DNA from: Glycomyces sambucus | GTDB taxonomy: Bacteria; Actinomycetota; Actinomycetes; Mycobacteriales; Micromonosporaceae | Assembly: GCF_900102815.1 (NCBI RefSeq) | Contig: NZ_FNGF01000006.1 | Coordinates: 186,001-250,000 of the forward strand | Direction of reading: 5' to 3' | Length of the DNA: 64,000 nt | Made by a program: the position numbers and the translations under genes | In this document: piece by piece, positions 16,988 to 25,625 of the stretch | Position numbering within the stretch: the first letter of the stretch is position 1 | How the letters are laid out: each line of letters begins with the position of its first letter | Notes under the pieces: generated by a model | Database searches by the model: none | Told to the model about the DNA's origin: nothing | What the model saw: only the letters and a program-made list of their open reading frames with translations

Positions 16988-18358
16988 TTGGCCGTCCAGT
17001 CCCCTCCAGCCCCGACCCAGGCCCCGCCTGCGGGCGGCCGCACCGCGCAGCCGGCCCCGGGCGCGCCTCCCGGGCGGCGGCTCGACCGGGTCGCGGCCGC
17101 GCTGCGGCAGACGCCCGGCCAGCTGCGGGGCGTCCTCGCGGTCCTGGCCGCGCTCATCCTCGGCGCCGGGATCACCGGCATGACCTCGATCCTCGCGAAG
17201 TCCGCGGTCATCGAGGAGACCACCAGCCAGTCCGGTCGCCTCTCGGTCGCCGCGCTCCAGCTGTACCAGGCGCTGTCGCAGGCCGACGCGACCGCGGCCT
17301 CCTCGTACCTGACGGCCGGCACGCCGTCCGAGGACATGAACGAGCAGTACCGGACCGCGCTGCGCGACGCCACCGTGGCGCTCGCGACCGCCGCGGGCGA
17401 GGTCAAGACCGCCGCCGACATCGAGCTCGTCGCCGAGCTGAACGCGCGCCTGCCGGTGTACACCGGCCTGGTCGAGTCCGCCCGCACGTTCAACCGGCTC
17501 GGCGAGCCGGTCGGCGCGACCTACCAGGAGCAGGCGTCCACGCTCATGCGCGAGCAGATGCTCCCTTCGGCGCATACGCTCCAGGAGAACGCGCTCGCGC
17601 AGCTCACCGAGTCCCGCGACGATGCCGGGGCGTTCCCGTACGCCGCCGCCGTGCTCGTCCTGGCCGCGCTCGGCACGCTCCTGTGGGCCCAGATGTGGCT
17701 CTCGCGCAAGACGAAGCGCACCTTCAACCTCGGGCTCGTCGGCGCCACCGCGCTCCTCGTGGTCTTCGCCGGCTGGCTCGCGATGGCCTCGGTCGTCTCC
17801 GCGAGCCACACCGGCCGCTCCCACGAGGACGGCTCGCGCCCGCTCGAACTGCTCGCGCAGGCCGAGATCGCCGCCCAGCAGGCCCGCGCCGAGGAGTCGC
17901 TGCTGCTCATCGCCCGCGGCGAGGACCAGGACGCGGCCGACCGGTACACCGAGCACATGAACGAGCTCGCCTCCGACGGCGGCCTGCTCGACCAGCTCGA
18001 CGAGGCGTTCAGCGGCGACGCCGCGCTCTCGGACCAGATCGACGCGGCCCGCGACGCGGCCACCGCGTGGAGCAACGGGCACGGCGAGGTCGTCAAGCTC
18101 GCCCAGGAGGGCAACTACACCGGTGCCGTGGCGCTCGCCGTGGGCGAGGACGAGGCGAGCCTCCAGACCTCGTTCAACGCCCTCAACGAGGCCCTGACGT
18201 CCGCGACCCAGACGAGCGCCGACCGGTTCGCCGAGGCCACCGCCGACGCCCAGCGGGCGCTCTCGGGCGCCGCGGCCGGCCTCGCGGCCCTGTCCCTGGC
18301 GGCGCTCATCAGCGCCGCCGTCGGCATCCAGATGCGAGTGGCGGAGTACTACGCATGA
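16988..18358 (+). CDS. glnX: GlnX-like four-helix membrane protein of the PknG operon
   Basis: 456 residues from TTG 16988, preceded by GAGGTG. A Pro/Ala-rich cytoplasmic N-terminus leads to a helix near 46-66 (LRGVLAVLAALILGAGITGM), a helical extracytoplasmic loop, helices near 213-234 and 245-270, a second Ala/Glu-rich extracytoplasmic loop, and a last helix near 428-450. The loops resemble four-helix-bundle sensor domains. In Corynebacterium and Mycobacterium, GlnX links lipoprotein GlnH to kinase PknG. It overlaps glnH by 4 bp. Confidence 0.87.
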   Translation: MAVQSPPAPTQAPPAGGRTAQPAPGAPPGRRLDRVAAALRQTPGQLRGVLAVLAALILGAGITGMTSILAKSAVIEETTSQSGRLSVAALQLYQALSQADATAASSYLTAGTPSEDMNEQYRTALRDATVALATAAGEVKTAADIELVAELNARLPVYTGLVESARTFNRLGEPVGATYQEQASTLMREQMLPSAHTLQENALAQLTESRDDAGAFPYAAAVLVLAALGTLLWAQMWLSRKTKRTFNLGLVGATALLVVFAGWLAMASVVSASHTGRSHEDGSRPLELLAQAEIAAQQARAEESLLLIARGEDQDAADRYTEHMNELASDGGLLDQLDEAFSGDAALSDQIDAARDAATAWSNGHGEVVKLAQEGNYTGAVALAVGEDEASLQTSFNALNEALTSATQTSADRFAEATADAQRALSGAAAGLAALSLAALISAAVGIQMRVAEYYA

Positions 18359-19314
18359 TTCGATACGCGAAGAGCGCGCTCGCCGCGGCGGCCGCGTGCC
18401 TGGTCCTGGCCGCGTGCACGAGCCCGGCCGACATGGAGCCGCCGGAGGTCGACGTCCCGACCCCGCTCCCCGAGGGCGTCGACTTCGACCCCGAGGCCAG
18501 CCCCGCCGCCCCCGACACCTCGTGCGACCCGCTCGCGTCCTACTCCCCCGGGTCGGTCACCGCCGAGCAGGCGCGCGCCACGCTCGACGACCCGGACCAG
18601 ATCAGCATCGGGATCAGCCAGTCCACGAACCTCATGGGCTACCGCGACCCCGAGACGAACGAGCTCGCCGGGTTCGACATCGACATCGCCACCGCGATGG
18701 TCCAGGCCGTCATGGGCGACGCGACGAAGGTCCGCTGGGTGCCCATGACCTCCGCCGAGCGCGAGCAGGCCCTGGCCGACGACCGCGTCGACATGGTCGT
18801 GCGCACCATGTCCATCACCTGCGAGCGCTGGGAGAACGTCGAGTTCTCCACCGAGTACTACCACGCGGGCCAGCGCCTGCTGGTGACGAAGGACTCCGGG
18901 ATCGCCGACCTGGCCGAGATGACCGCCGACCAGCAGGTGTGCACGGGCGCGAGCTCGACCTCGGTGGGCAACATCGCGGCGGTCAACGCCGAGGTGCAGC
19001 CGGTGACCGTCCCCGACTTCAACGACTGCCTCGTGCTCCTCCAGCAGGGGACCGTGGACGCGGTCGCCATCGACGACACGATCCTCGCCGGCATGGCCGT
19101 GCAGGACCCCACGCTCCAGGTCGTGGGCGAGACGTTCTCGGTGGAGTCGTACGGGATCGCGTTCGAGAAGGACAACACCGACCTCGCGCGGTTCGTCAAC
19201 GGCGCCCTGGCGGCGATGATCGCCGACGGCCGCTGGCAGTCCTCCTACGACAAGTGGCTGGCCGGCCCGCTCGCCTCGGACGCCGCCGCCCTGACCACGA
19301 AGTACCGGGATTGA
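18355..19314 (+). CDS. glnH: Glutamine/amino-acid binding lipoprotein GlnH
   Basis: 319 residues. Lipoprotein signal with lipobox LAAC (ALAAAAACLVLAACTSP), then a type 2 periplasmic-binding fold: ISIGISQSTNLMGYRDPETN, LAGFDIDIATAMVQAVMG, DMVVRTMSITCERWENVEFS and AVAIDDTILAGMAVQDP. There is no ABC permease nearby. In this operon GlnH acts as an extracytoplasmic amino-acid sensor (Asp/Glu/Gln in mycobacteria) signalling through GlnX to PknG. The start overlaps the glnX stop (ATGA). Confidence 0.93.
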   Translation: MIRYAKSALAAAAACLVLAACTSPADMEPPEVDVPTPLPEGVDFDPEASPAAPDTSCDPLASYSPGSVTAEQARATLDDPDQISIGISQSTNLMGYRDPETNELAGFDIDIATAMVQAVMGDATKVRWVPMTSAEREQALADDRVDMVVRTMSITCERWENVEFSTEYYHAGQRLLVTKDSGIADLAEMTADQQVCTGASSTSVGNIAAVNAEVQPVTVPDFNDCLVLLQQGTVDAVAIDDTILAGMAVQDPTLQVVGETFSVESYGIAFEKDNTDLARFVNGALAAMIADGRWQSSYDKWLAGPLASDAAALTTKYRD

Positions 19315-19324
19315 GGGAAGCCGC

Positions 19325-21778
19325 ATGAGCGACCAGCAGCCGCCGCCCGAGCACACCCAGCGGTACCAGCCCGGCCAGTACCAGCAGCCGCAGATCGAGG
19401 AGAGCGACACGCTCGCGGTCCGCAGGCGCATGTCGACGCCCCCGGCCGTGCCGCCGCAGCCGGGCTTCGCCCCCGCGCCGCCGGCTCCGGCCGCGGGGCA
19501 GCCGGTGGCGGCGCTCCCGCCGGGGACGGCGGCACTGTCCCCGCCGAGCATGACCACGCCGGTCGGTCCGCCGCAGGCGTACGCGGGGTCGCCGGCCCCG
19601 ATCGTGCCCCCGAACGGGCAGTCGCAGCAGGTCCTGCCCGCGAACGCGGTCGTGTCGGCGCCGCCCGCGCCCTACCGGGCCCCGGCTGCGCCGATGCCGC
19701 AGCCGATCACCGGCCCGGTGACCCGCTCGACCACGTCGAGCACCCGCCAGCGCGGGGGCCTGTCGGACATGCCGCCGGTGCCGCCGCGCGACCCCGCCGA
19801 GGCGGTCATGGCGGACCCGAAGGTGCCCGAGCACAAGCGGTTCTGCTCCTCGTGCGGCAAGCCCGTGGGGCGGCCCCAGGCGGGCCGCGGCGGGCGCGTG
19901 GAGGGCTTCTGCCCGCACTGCCGCGCGCGGTACTGGTTCACGCCCTCGCTGAGCCCCGGGGACCTCCTGTCGGACCGGTACGAGGTGCTGGGCGCGATCG
20001 CGCACGGCGGGCTCGGCTGGATCTACCTCGCGAACGACCGGAACTTCGCCGACGACCTGACGCAGCGCTGGGTGGTCATCAAGGGCCTCATCAACACCTC
20101 CGACGAGGACGCGATCGAGGCCGCGATCAACGAGCGGCGGTTCCTGGTCGGGGTCGACCACCCGAACGTGGTCGACATCCACGACTTCGTGACCTCGGTG
20201 GACCCGCGCTCGGGCCAGCTCCAGTCGTTCATCGTCATGGAGTACATCGCCGGGAAGTCCCTGCGCGACATCCGCGACGCGGTCGACGAGGACGGCGAGC
20301 GCCGGCCGCTGCCGCTGGAGCAGGTGCTCACCTACACCGCCGAGCTGCTGCCCGCGTTCAGCTACCTGCACGACCGCAACCTGCTGTTCTGCGACTTCAA
20401 GCCGGACAACATCATCCACGTCGAGACCTGGCTCAAGCTCATCGACCTCGGGGCCGTGCGCCACGCCGAGGACATGGAGTCGGCGATCTACGGGACGCCC
20501 GGGTACTCGGTGCCGAACGACGAGATCCTCTCCGTGGGGCCCTCGGTGACCTCGGACCTGTACACGATCGGCCGGTCGATGGCCGTGCTGGCGCTGGACT
20601 TCAAGGGCTTCACGAGCACGTACCGCGACCGGCTGCCGCCGGCGTCGGAGGCGCCGCAGTTCGCCGAGTACGGGTCGTTCCACCGGCTCCTGCTGCGCGC
20701 GTGCCACATCGAGCCGCGCTCGCGGTTCCAGGACGCCGACGACATGCGCACCCAGGTGCGCGGGGTCCTCCACGAGGTCCAGTCGGTGCAGCGCGGCGAG
20801 CCGCGGTTCGAGCCGTCGACGCTGTTCTCCGGCGAGCAGTCGGTGTTCGGCGAACCGGACGTGGAGTACGACCTCCACGCGGTCGGGGACCCGTTCGACG
20901 TGGCGCACGCGCTGCCGTCGCCGATGGTGGACCTGGCCGACCCGATGGCGGCGTTCCTGGCGACCCAGCAGGCCACCGACGTGAACGGGATCCTCGCGGA
21001 GCTGAACTCGGCGCCGCAGCAGAGCCCGGAGGTGCAGCTGCGGCGGGTGCGGACCCTCGTGAACGCGGGCGAGCTGCACCAGGCCGCGGCGGTGCTCGAC
21101 CAGTTCGCGCAGCGCGAGGGCAACACGTGGCAGGTGACGTGGCTGCGCGGGATCATCTCGCTGCTGGCCGCCGACTTCGCCACGGCCGCGGCGCACTTCG
21201 ACGCGGTCTACTCGCACCTGCCCGGAGAATTGTCGCCGCGCCTGGCCCTGGCCGCGTGCGCGGAGCTGGCCGGGCGCCCGGACCTGGCCCTGCCGCACTA
21301 CACGCGGATCTGGGCCTGCGACCACCGGTTCGTGTCGGCCGCGTACGGGCGGGCGCGCCTGCTCGACCTCGAGGGCAACTCGACCGACGCGATCACGACG
21401 CTGCACCAGGTCCCGAAGACCTCGGCGCAGTACGGGATCGCGCAGACCGCGGCGATCCAGACGGCGCTGCACTCGCGCACCGCGCCGCCGTCGCTGCTGG
21501 ACCTGCATCACATGGCGGGGCGCCTGGACGAGCTCAAGCTCGAACCGCGCCGCCGCCACCTCGTCTCCACCCGCATCCTGCACCTGGCGCTGGAGACGGT
21601 GGAGCGCACGGGTCCGGCCGGCGAGCCGCCGGTCTTCGGGGCCCGCCCCGAGGAGCGGGAGCTGCGCCTGGCGCTGGAGCGGGCCTACCGGGACCTCGCC
21701 CACGCCTGCACCCGCAGGGAGGACCAGGTGTACTACTTCGACCTGGCCAACCGCCACCGCCCCCGCACCATGCTGTAG
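19325..21778 (+). CDS. pknG: Serine/threonine protein kinase PknG
   Basis: 817-residue soluble kinase regulating 2-oxoglutarate/glutamate metabolism through FHA-domain substrates. A disordered Pro/Ala N-terminus (about 1-165) is followed by a rubredoxin-like zinc module (RFCSSCGKPVG, GFCPHCRARYW). The kinase domain starts DRYEVLGAIAHGGLGWIYLA, with lysine in VVIKGL, catalytic loop FCDFKPDNIIH, and DLG replacing DFG (LIDLGAVR), as in known PknG. A TPR-containing C-terminus follows (from about residue 545). ATG 19325 follows GGGAAG, 10 bp after glnH. Confidence 0.96.
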   Translation: MSDQQPPPEHTQRYQPGQYQQPQIEESDTLAVRRRMSTPPAVPPQPGFAPAPPAPAAGQPVAALPPGTAALSPPSMTTPVGPPQAYAGSPAPIVPPNGQSQQVLPANAVVSAPPAPYRAPAAPMPQPITGPVTRSTTSSTRQRGGLSDMPPVPPRDPAEAVMADPKVPEHKRFCSSCGKPVGRPQAGRGGRVEGFCPHCRARYWFTPSLSPGDLLSDRYEVLGAIAHGGLGWIYLANDRNFADDLTQRWVVIKGLINTSDEDAIEAAINERRFLVGVDHPNVVDIHDFVTSVDPRSGQLQSFIVMEYIAGKSLRDIRDAVDEDGERRPLPLEQVLTYTAELLPAFSYLHDRNLLFCDFKPDNIIHVETWLKLIDLGAVRHAEDMESAIYGTPGYSVPNDEILSVGPSVTSDLYTIGRSMAVLALDFKGFTSTYRDRLPPASEAPQFAEYGSFHRLLLRACHIEPRSRFQDADDMRTQVRGVLHEVQSVQRGEPRFEPSTLFSGEQSVFGEPDVEYDLHAVGDPFDVAHALPSPMVDLADPMAAFLATQQATDVNGILAELNSAPQQSPEVQLRRVRTLVNAGELHQAAAVLDQFAQREGNTWQVTWLRGIISLLAADFATAAAHFDAVYSHLPGELSPRLALAACAELAGRPDLALPHYTRIWACDHRFVSAAYGRARLLDLEGNSTDAITTLHQVPKTSAQYGIAQTAAIQTALHSRTAPPSLLDLHHMAGRLDELKLEPRRRHLVSTRILHLALETVERTGPAGEPPVFGARPEERELRLALERAYRDLAHACTRREDQVYYFDLANRHRPRTML

Positions 21779-21790
21779 CGAAGGAGCCCT

Positions 21791-22858
21791 ATGCAGCCCT
21801 CACCGACCATGGGCGCCGCGAAGCGTTGCACCGCTTGCGGACTGCCCGCCGACCTCGGCCGATTCTGCGAGGACTGCGGCGGGGAGTTGGAGGAGTTCGA
21901 GGTCCCCGCCGAAGCCGTCCCGTGGCGGTCCTCGGCGGCGGTCGAGGAGAACCCCGAGCACCCGGGCGGCTCCGACGACCACCTGTCGTTCGCGATGCCC
22001 GGCATCGGCGCGGCGACGGACGTCGGGAAGCGCCACCACTACAACCAGGACTCGATCGCGATCGCCCTCGCCGAGGACGGGCGCAAGATCACCGTCGTGT
22101 GCGACGGGGTCTCGGGCGCCTCGGACTCCGAGCGCGCGTCACTCGCAGGAGTGGAAGCGGCCGTGACGGAGATCCGCTCGGCGCTGGCCGAGGGCCTGTC
22201 GGCGGAGGACGCGTCGCGGCGCGGGGTGGGCGCGGCCCACTCGGCGGTGGCGGCGGTCGGCAAGCAGTACCCGAACTCGCCGCCGTCCTCGACGTACGTC
22301 TCGGCGGTCGTGGAGGGGAACCAGGCCGTGCTGTGCTGGGTGGGTGACTCGCGGGCGTACTGGGCCGGCGAGAAGGAGGCCCGGTGCCTGACGGTGGACG
22401 ACACGATCCAGGCCCGCCTGGAGTACCAGGGGGTCGACCCCTCGGACGAGCGGTACAAGAACCCGTACGCGAAAGCCCTGCTCGCGTGGCTCGGGGCGGA
22501 CGCCCCGACGCTGAACCCGAACCTCCTCCGCGTGGATCTGGGGGGCGGGCATGTCGTAGTGTGCAGCGATGGTCTGTCGCGTTATTTCAATGACGATCAC
22601 GACCTTCTGCCACTGCCGGACGGCAGTGTTGGCGAGAAGGCGGTAGCGTTGACACGACAAGCGCTCGCCAACGGCGGGCATGACAACATCAGTGTCGCGG
22701 TGGTGGAACTCGAATCCCCCGGTTCGGTCCAGGTCGACGAACGTGCGCGCGAGCGCGCGGACCAGGAGTCCCCGAACGGGCAGAACGGGCCCGCCCCGCT
22801 GCTTGATGTCGTCAGCGAGGCCGAGTACACCCAAATGCTTGGAGGGGGACGACCTTGA
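21791..22858 (+). CDS. PP2C-family serine/threonine phosphatase with N-terminal zinc ribbon
   Basis: 355 residues; ATG 21791 follows AAGGAG. Residues about 11-36 form a zinc ribbon ([18 protein letters not shown]). The Mn/Mg-dependent phosphatase domain shows [27 protein letters not shown] (metal Asp), [21 protein letters not shown] and [13 protein letters not shown] (metal Asp). It presumably removes phosphates placed by PknG. Its last bases overlap the FHA gene start (TTGA). The tail after the domain is acidic and disordered. Confidence 0.93.
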   Translation: MQPSPTMGAAKRCTACGLPADLGRFCEDCGGELEEFEVPAEAVPWRSSAAVEENPEHPGGSDDHLSFAMPGIGAATDVGKRHHYNQDSIAIALAEDGRKITVVCDGVSGASDSERASLAGVEAAVTEIRSALAEGLSAEDASRRGVGAAHSAVAAVGKQYPNSPPSSTYVSAVVEGNQAVLCWVGDSRAYWAGEKEARCLTVDDTIQARLEYQGVDPSDERYKNPYAKALLAWLGADAPTLNPNLLRVDLGGGHVVVCSDGLSRYFNDDHDLLPLPDGSVGEKAVALTRQALANGGHDNISVAVVELESPGSVQVDERARERADQESPNGQNGPAPLLDVVSEAEYTQMLGGGRP

Positions 22859-24015
22859 CCTACCAGCCGACCTACGGCGGTGCCCCACAGCCGGGCGGGT
22901 ACCAGTGCGCGTGCGGGGCGTTCCCGCAGGCGCAGTTCTGCGAGCAGTGCGGGACCCCCAACCCGGCGTGGCAGCAAGGCCAGCCTCCGCAGTCCCCTGC
23001 CGCCTTCGGGCAGGGCTACGCGTCGAACGACCCGTACGGGCAGCCCGACCCCTACGGCCAGCAGCAGCCGCCGCAGGGCTACGGGCAGGACCCGTACGGC
23101 CAGCCGCAGCAGCAGGACCCCTACGGCCAGCAGCAGCAGGGGTACGGCCAGGACCCGTACGGGCAGTCGCAGCCCCAGGGCGGCGGCTACGGCCAGGACC
23201 CTTACGGCCAGCAGCCGCAGCAGGGGTACGGGCAGGACCCGTACGGGCAGTCGCAGCCCCAGCAGGGCTACGGCCAGGACCCCTACGGGCAGCCGCAGCA
23301 GCAGGACCCGTACGGCCAGCAGCCGGGCGGGTACGGGCAGGACCCCTACGGGCAGCCCTCGCAGCCGCAGGACCCGTACGGCCAGCCGCAGCAGGACCCC
23401 TACGGGCAGCAGCCCGGCGGGTACGGGCAGGACCCGTACGCGCAGCAGTCGTACGCGCCGACCTCGGCGCCCCCCGGGCCGCCCCCGGGCGTGCCGGCCG
23501 CGCCGTTCGGCGCCCCGACCTCCGCCCCGCCCTCGACGGGCACCGGCGGGTTCTCGATGCCGGACGCGCAGCCCGCGGACCTCGCGTCGAACTACGCGCC
23601 CTCGCAGGCGGCCACCCGCTGGGGCGTCGCCGTCACCGCGGACCAGGGCTACTTCAACAAGGTCGCGGCCTCGGACGGGGCCTCGCAGCTCCAGTACCCG
23701 TCGTTCGCGAAGCCGCGCCGGTTCCCGCTCGACAAGGGCGACCTGACGATCGGCCGCTACTCGGCGAAGCGGGGCATCACCCCGGACATCGACCTCTCGG
23801 GCGACGTCGCGGACCCGGGCGTGAGCGCGCAGCACGCGCGGCTGTTCGCCAAGCCGGACGGCTCCTGGACGATCATGGACGTCGGCTCCTCGAACGGCAC
23901 GTTCCTCAACGGCTCCGACGAGCCGCTGTCGCCGAACGTGGAGTTCCCGGTCGGGGACGGCACCTACATCAACATCGGTGCGTGGACGCGCCTGACGATC
24001 CACTACGAGGGTTAA
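22855..24015 (+). CDS. FHA-domain protein with zinc ribbon and DPYGQ-repeat linker
   Basis: 386 residues from TTG 22855, preceded by GGAGG and overlapping the PP2C stop. An N-terminal zinc ribbon ([17 protein letters not shown], about 17-34) is followed by a 140-residue Gln/Gly/Tyr-rich linker with twelve DPYGQ and one DPYAQ motif, then a Pro-rich segment. The C-terminal FHA domain shows [20 protein letters not shown] and [12 protein letters not shown], the phosphothreonine-binding residues. It may be the PknG effector, comparable to OdhI/GarA, although those lack the repeat linker. Confidence 0.92.
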   Translation: MTYQPTYGGAPQPGGYQCACGAFPQAQFCEQCGTPNPAWQQGQPPQSPAAFGQGYASNDPYGQPDPYGQQQPPQGYGQDPYGQPQQQDPYGQQQQGYGQDPYGQSQPQGGGYGQDPYGQQPQQGYGQDPYGQSQPQQGYGQDPYGQPQQQDPYGQQPGGYGQDPYGQPSQPQDPYGQPQQDPYGQQPGGYGQDPYAQQSYAPTSAPPGPPPGVPAAPFGAPTSAPPSTGTGGFSMPDAQPADLASNYAPSQAATRWGVAVTADQGYFNKVAASDGASQLQYPSFAKPRRFPLDKGDLTIGRYSAKRGITPDIDLSGDVADPGVSAQHARLFAKPDGSWTIMDVGSSNGTFLNGSDEPLSPNVEFPVGDGTYINIGAWTRLTIHYEG

Positions 24016-24024
24016 GACGAGCGG

Positions 24025-24051
24025 AAGGGCCGGGTCTGGGACCCGGCCCTT
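24025..24051. terminator. Terminator of the glnX-pknG-FHA operon
   Basis: A 12-bp stem (24025-24036 with 24040-24051), a 3-nt loop and a short T run, 10 bp after the FHA gene stop and before a convergent gene. Confidence 0.85.
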
Positions 24052-24080
24052 TCGCGTTGCCGTCGTAGGTGCTCAGCCCC

Positions 24081-24977
24081 TCAAGCCGCGCCTCTGACGA
24101 ACTGCGCCACGGCGCTGCCCACGGCCGGGCTCACCAGGATCTTGCGGTGGCCCAGGCCCTCGGTCGCCAGGAGCTCGGCGTTCGGCCAGGCGGCGGCGAC
24201 GGCCTCGCCGTGGCGGAACGGGTTGGGCCGGTCGCGGCGGTCGTGGACGATGAGCGCCGGGGACTGCACGTCGAGTCCGCGCAGGGAGAAGTCGTCGAGC
24301 TTGACGCCGGCCTTGGCCTCCCCGAGGGGCGCGAGGCGGTCCATGATGCGCGGGCCCACGGGCACGATCGCGCCGATGGTGTCGCGGAAGCCCTCCTTGC
24401 CGCCGATGAACGGGGCGAGCATCGCCAGGCGCACCCGCGCGAGGTCGACGCCGTTCATGAGCAGGCCGTGGACGGCGCTCAGGCAGCCCATGGAGTGGCC
24501 GACGACCGCGTACGGGTCGCCGAACTTGCTGTGGACGGCGCTCATGGTCTCCACGAGGTGGAGGCCGTTGGCGTGCCGGTCGCCCCAGGGGCCGGGGCCG
24601 GAGTTGCCGTGGCTCGGGGCGTCGAAGGCGACCACGCGGTAGCCGGAGGCGACGAGGGTCGCGGCGATGAACTTGAAGTCGCCGGTCGAACCGCCCCAGC
24701 CGTGCACGAGGTAGACGAGGGGGCCCTCGCCCCAGTCGTAGCCCCACACGGTCGCGCCGAGGGAGTCGAGCTCGAACACGTTCGCGCCGGCCGGGGCCTC
24801 GCCGCGGAGGCGCTTGTCGGGGCCGGCGGGGAGCCGGAACCACATCTCGCACAGGAACTTCGCGGCCGGTCCGGGCGCGATGCGCTCGGCGGCGGTGAAG
24901 GCGGATCGGAGGTACCAAGGAGCACGAACGGTCGTGCTTTTCTTTGCCGAGGCGGTGCTCGGTGCGGTGGACGCCAT
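24081..24977 (-). CDS. Alpha/beta hydrolase
   Basis: 298-residue serine hydrolase of unknown substrate. The nucleophile elbow is VVGHSMGCLS; the oxyanion region is YLVHGWGGSTGDF. The acid is probably in LIVHDRRDRPNPF and the His in ATEGLGHRKILV. There is no signal peptide, so it is likely cytosolic. A TetR regulator lies immediately upstream on the same strand, and an imperfect copy of that regulator's presumed operator lies inside codons 14-19 of this gene. Confidence 0.88.
   Translation of the reverse strand: MASTAPSTASAKKSTTVRAPWYLRSAFTAAERIAPGPAAKFLCEMWFRLPAGPDKRLRGEAPAGANVFELDSLGATVWGYDWGEGPLVYLVHGWGGSTGDFKFIAATLVASGYRVVAFDAPSHGNSGPGPWGDRHANGLHLVETMSAVHSKFGDPYAVVGHSMGCLSAVHGLLMNGVDLARVRLAMLAPFIGGKEGFRDTIGAIVPVGPRIMDRLAPLGEAKAGVKLDDFSLRGLDVQSPALIVHDRRDRPNPFRHGEAVAAAWPNAELLATEGLGHRKILVSPAVGSAVAQFVRGAA
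24921..24938. promoter_or_regulatory. Second, imperfect TetR-type operator inside the hydrolase gene
   Basis: AGCACG (24921-24926) and CGTGCT (24933-24938) flank six bases. On the minus strand AGCACGACCGT matches 11 of 14 positions of the site upstream of the TetR gene. It may be a real second operator or codon-driven chance. Confidence 0.35.
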
Positions 24978-25001
24978 GGGTGCGTGGCCTTCCTGGTCGG
25001 A

Positions 25002-25583
25002 CTAGGAGTGAAAGCTGTCGGTCAGCCGGTTGAACGCCGCCCAAGCGCGGTCGGCGGCGTCCGGATAGGACAGGATGCGGCTCATCCAGTTGTAGGACAC
25101 CAGGATGCCGAAGACCTCCTGGGCGACCTGGAAGACGTCGGTGTCTTCGGTGAACTCGCCCTCGGCGACCGCCGTGGCGGCGACCCGGGCGAGGGATTCG
25201 ATGAGGAGGCGCTGGCTGCCGACCATGTGGTCGTGCAGCGGGCCCGTCATGTCGTCGAACTCGGCGCTGGCGGCCAGGAACAGGCAGCCGCCGGGGTGGG
25301 AGTACCACTCCATCCAGTTCTCGACGATCGCCTGGAGCCGCGCGATGCCGCGGGGCTTGGCCAGCGCGGGCCGGAAGACCTCCTCGGCGAACTGCTCGGC
25401 GTTGCGCTCCATGCACGCGAGCTGGAGCGCCTCCTTGGACTTGAAGTGGGCGTACAGGCCCGACTTCGACATGTTCGCGGCGGTGGCGAGGGAGCCGATC
25501 GTCAGGCCCGAGAGCCCGCTGAAGCGCGCCATTCTGACGGCCTCGTCGAGGATGGCCTGCCTGGTGAGTTCGCCCTTGCGCAC
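25002..25583 (-). CDS. TetR/AcrR family transcriptional regulator
   Basis: 193 residues from GTG 25583. The N-terminal helix-turn-helix is TRQAILDEAVRMARFSGLSGLTIGSLATAANMSKSGLYAHFKSKE, standard for the family. The C-terminal ligand domain (LQAIVENWMEWYSHPGGCLFLAAS) resembles TetR_C proteins found beside hydrolases. A near-perfect palindrome 11 bp upstream suggests autoregulation. The hydrolase 24 bp downstream is the likely target; the ligand is unknown. Confidence 0.9.
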   Translation of the reverse strand: MRKGELTRQAILDEAVRMARFSGLSGLTIGSLATAANMSKSGLYAHFKSKEALQLACMERNAEQFAEEVFRPALAKPRGIARLQAIVENWMEWYSHPGGCLFLAASAEFDDMTGPLHDHMVGSQRLLIESLARVAATAVAEGEFTEDTDVFQVAQEVFGILVSYNWMSRILSYPDAADRAWAAFNRLTDSFHS

Positions 25584-25594
25584 CCCGTAAAAAT

Positions 25595-25608
25595 AGCACG
25601 ACCGTGCT
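25595..25608. promoter_or_regulatory. Probable TetR autoregulatory operator
   Basis: AGCACGACCGTGCT: 6-bp arms around AC, flanked by A/T-rich bases, 11 bp upstream of the TetR GTG start. Confidence 0.6.
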
Positions 25609-25625
25609 TGAAAAATCCAGACCCG

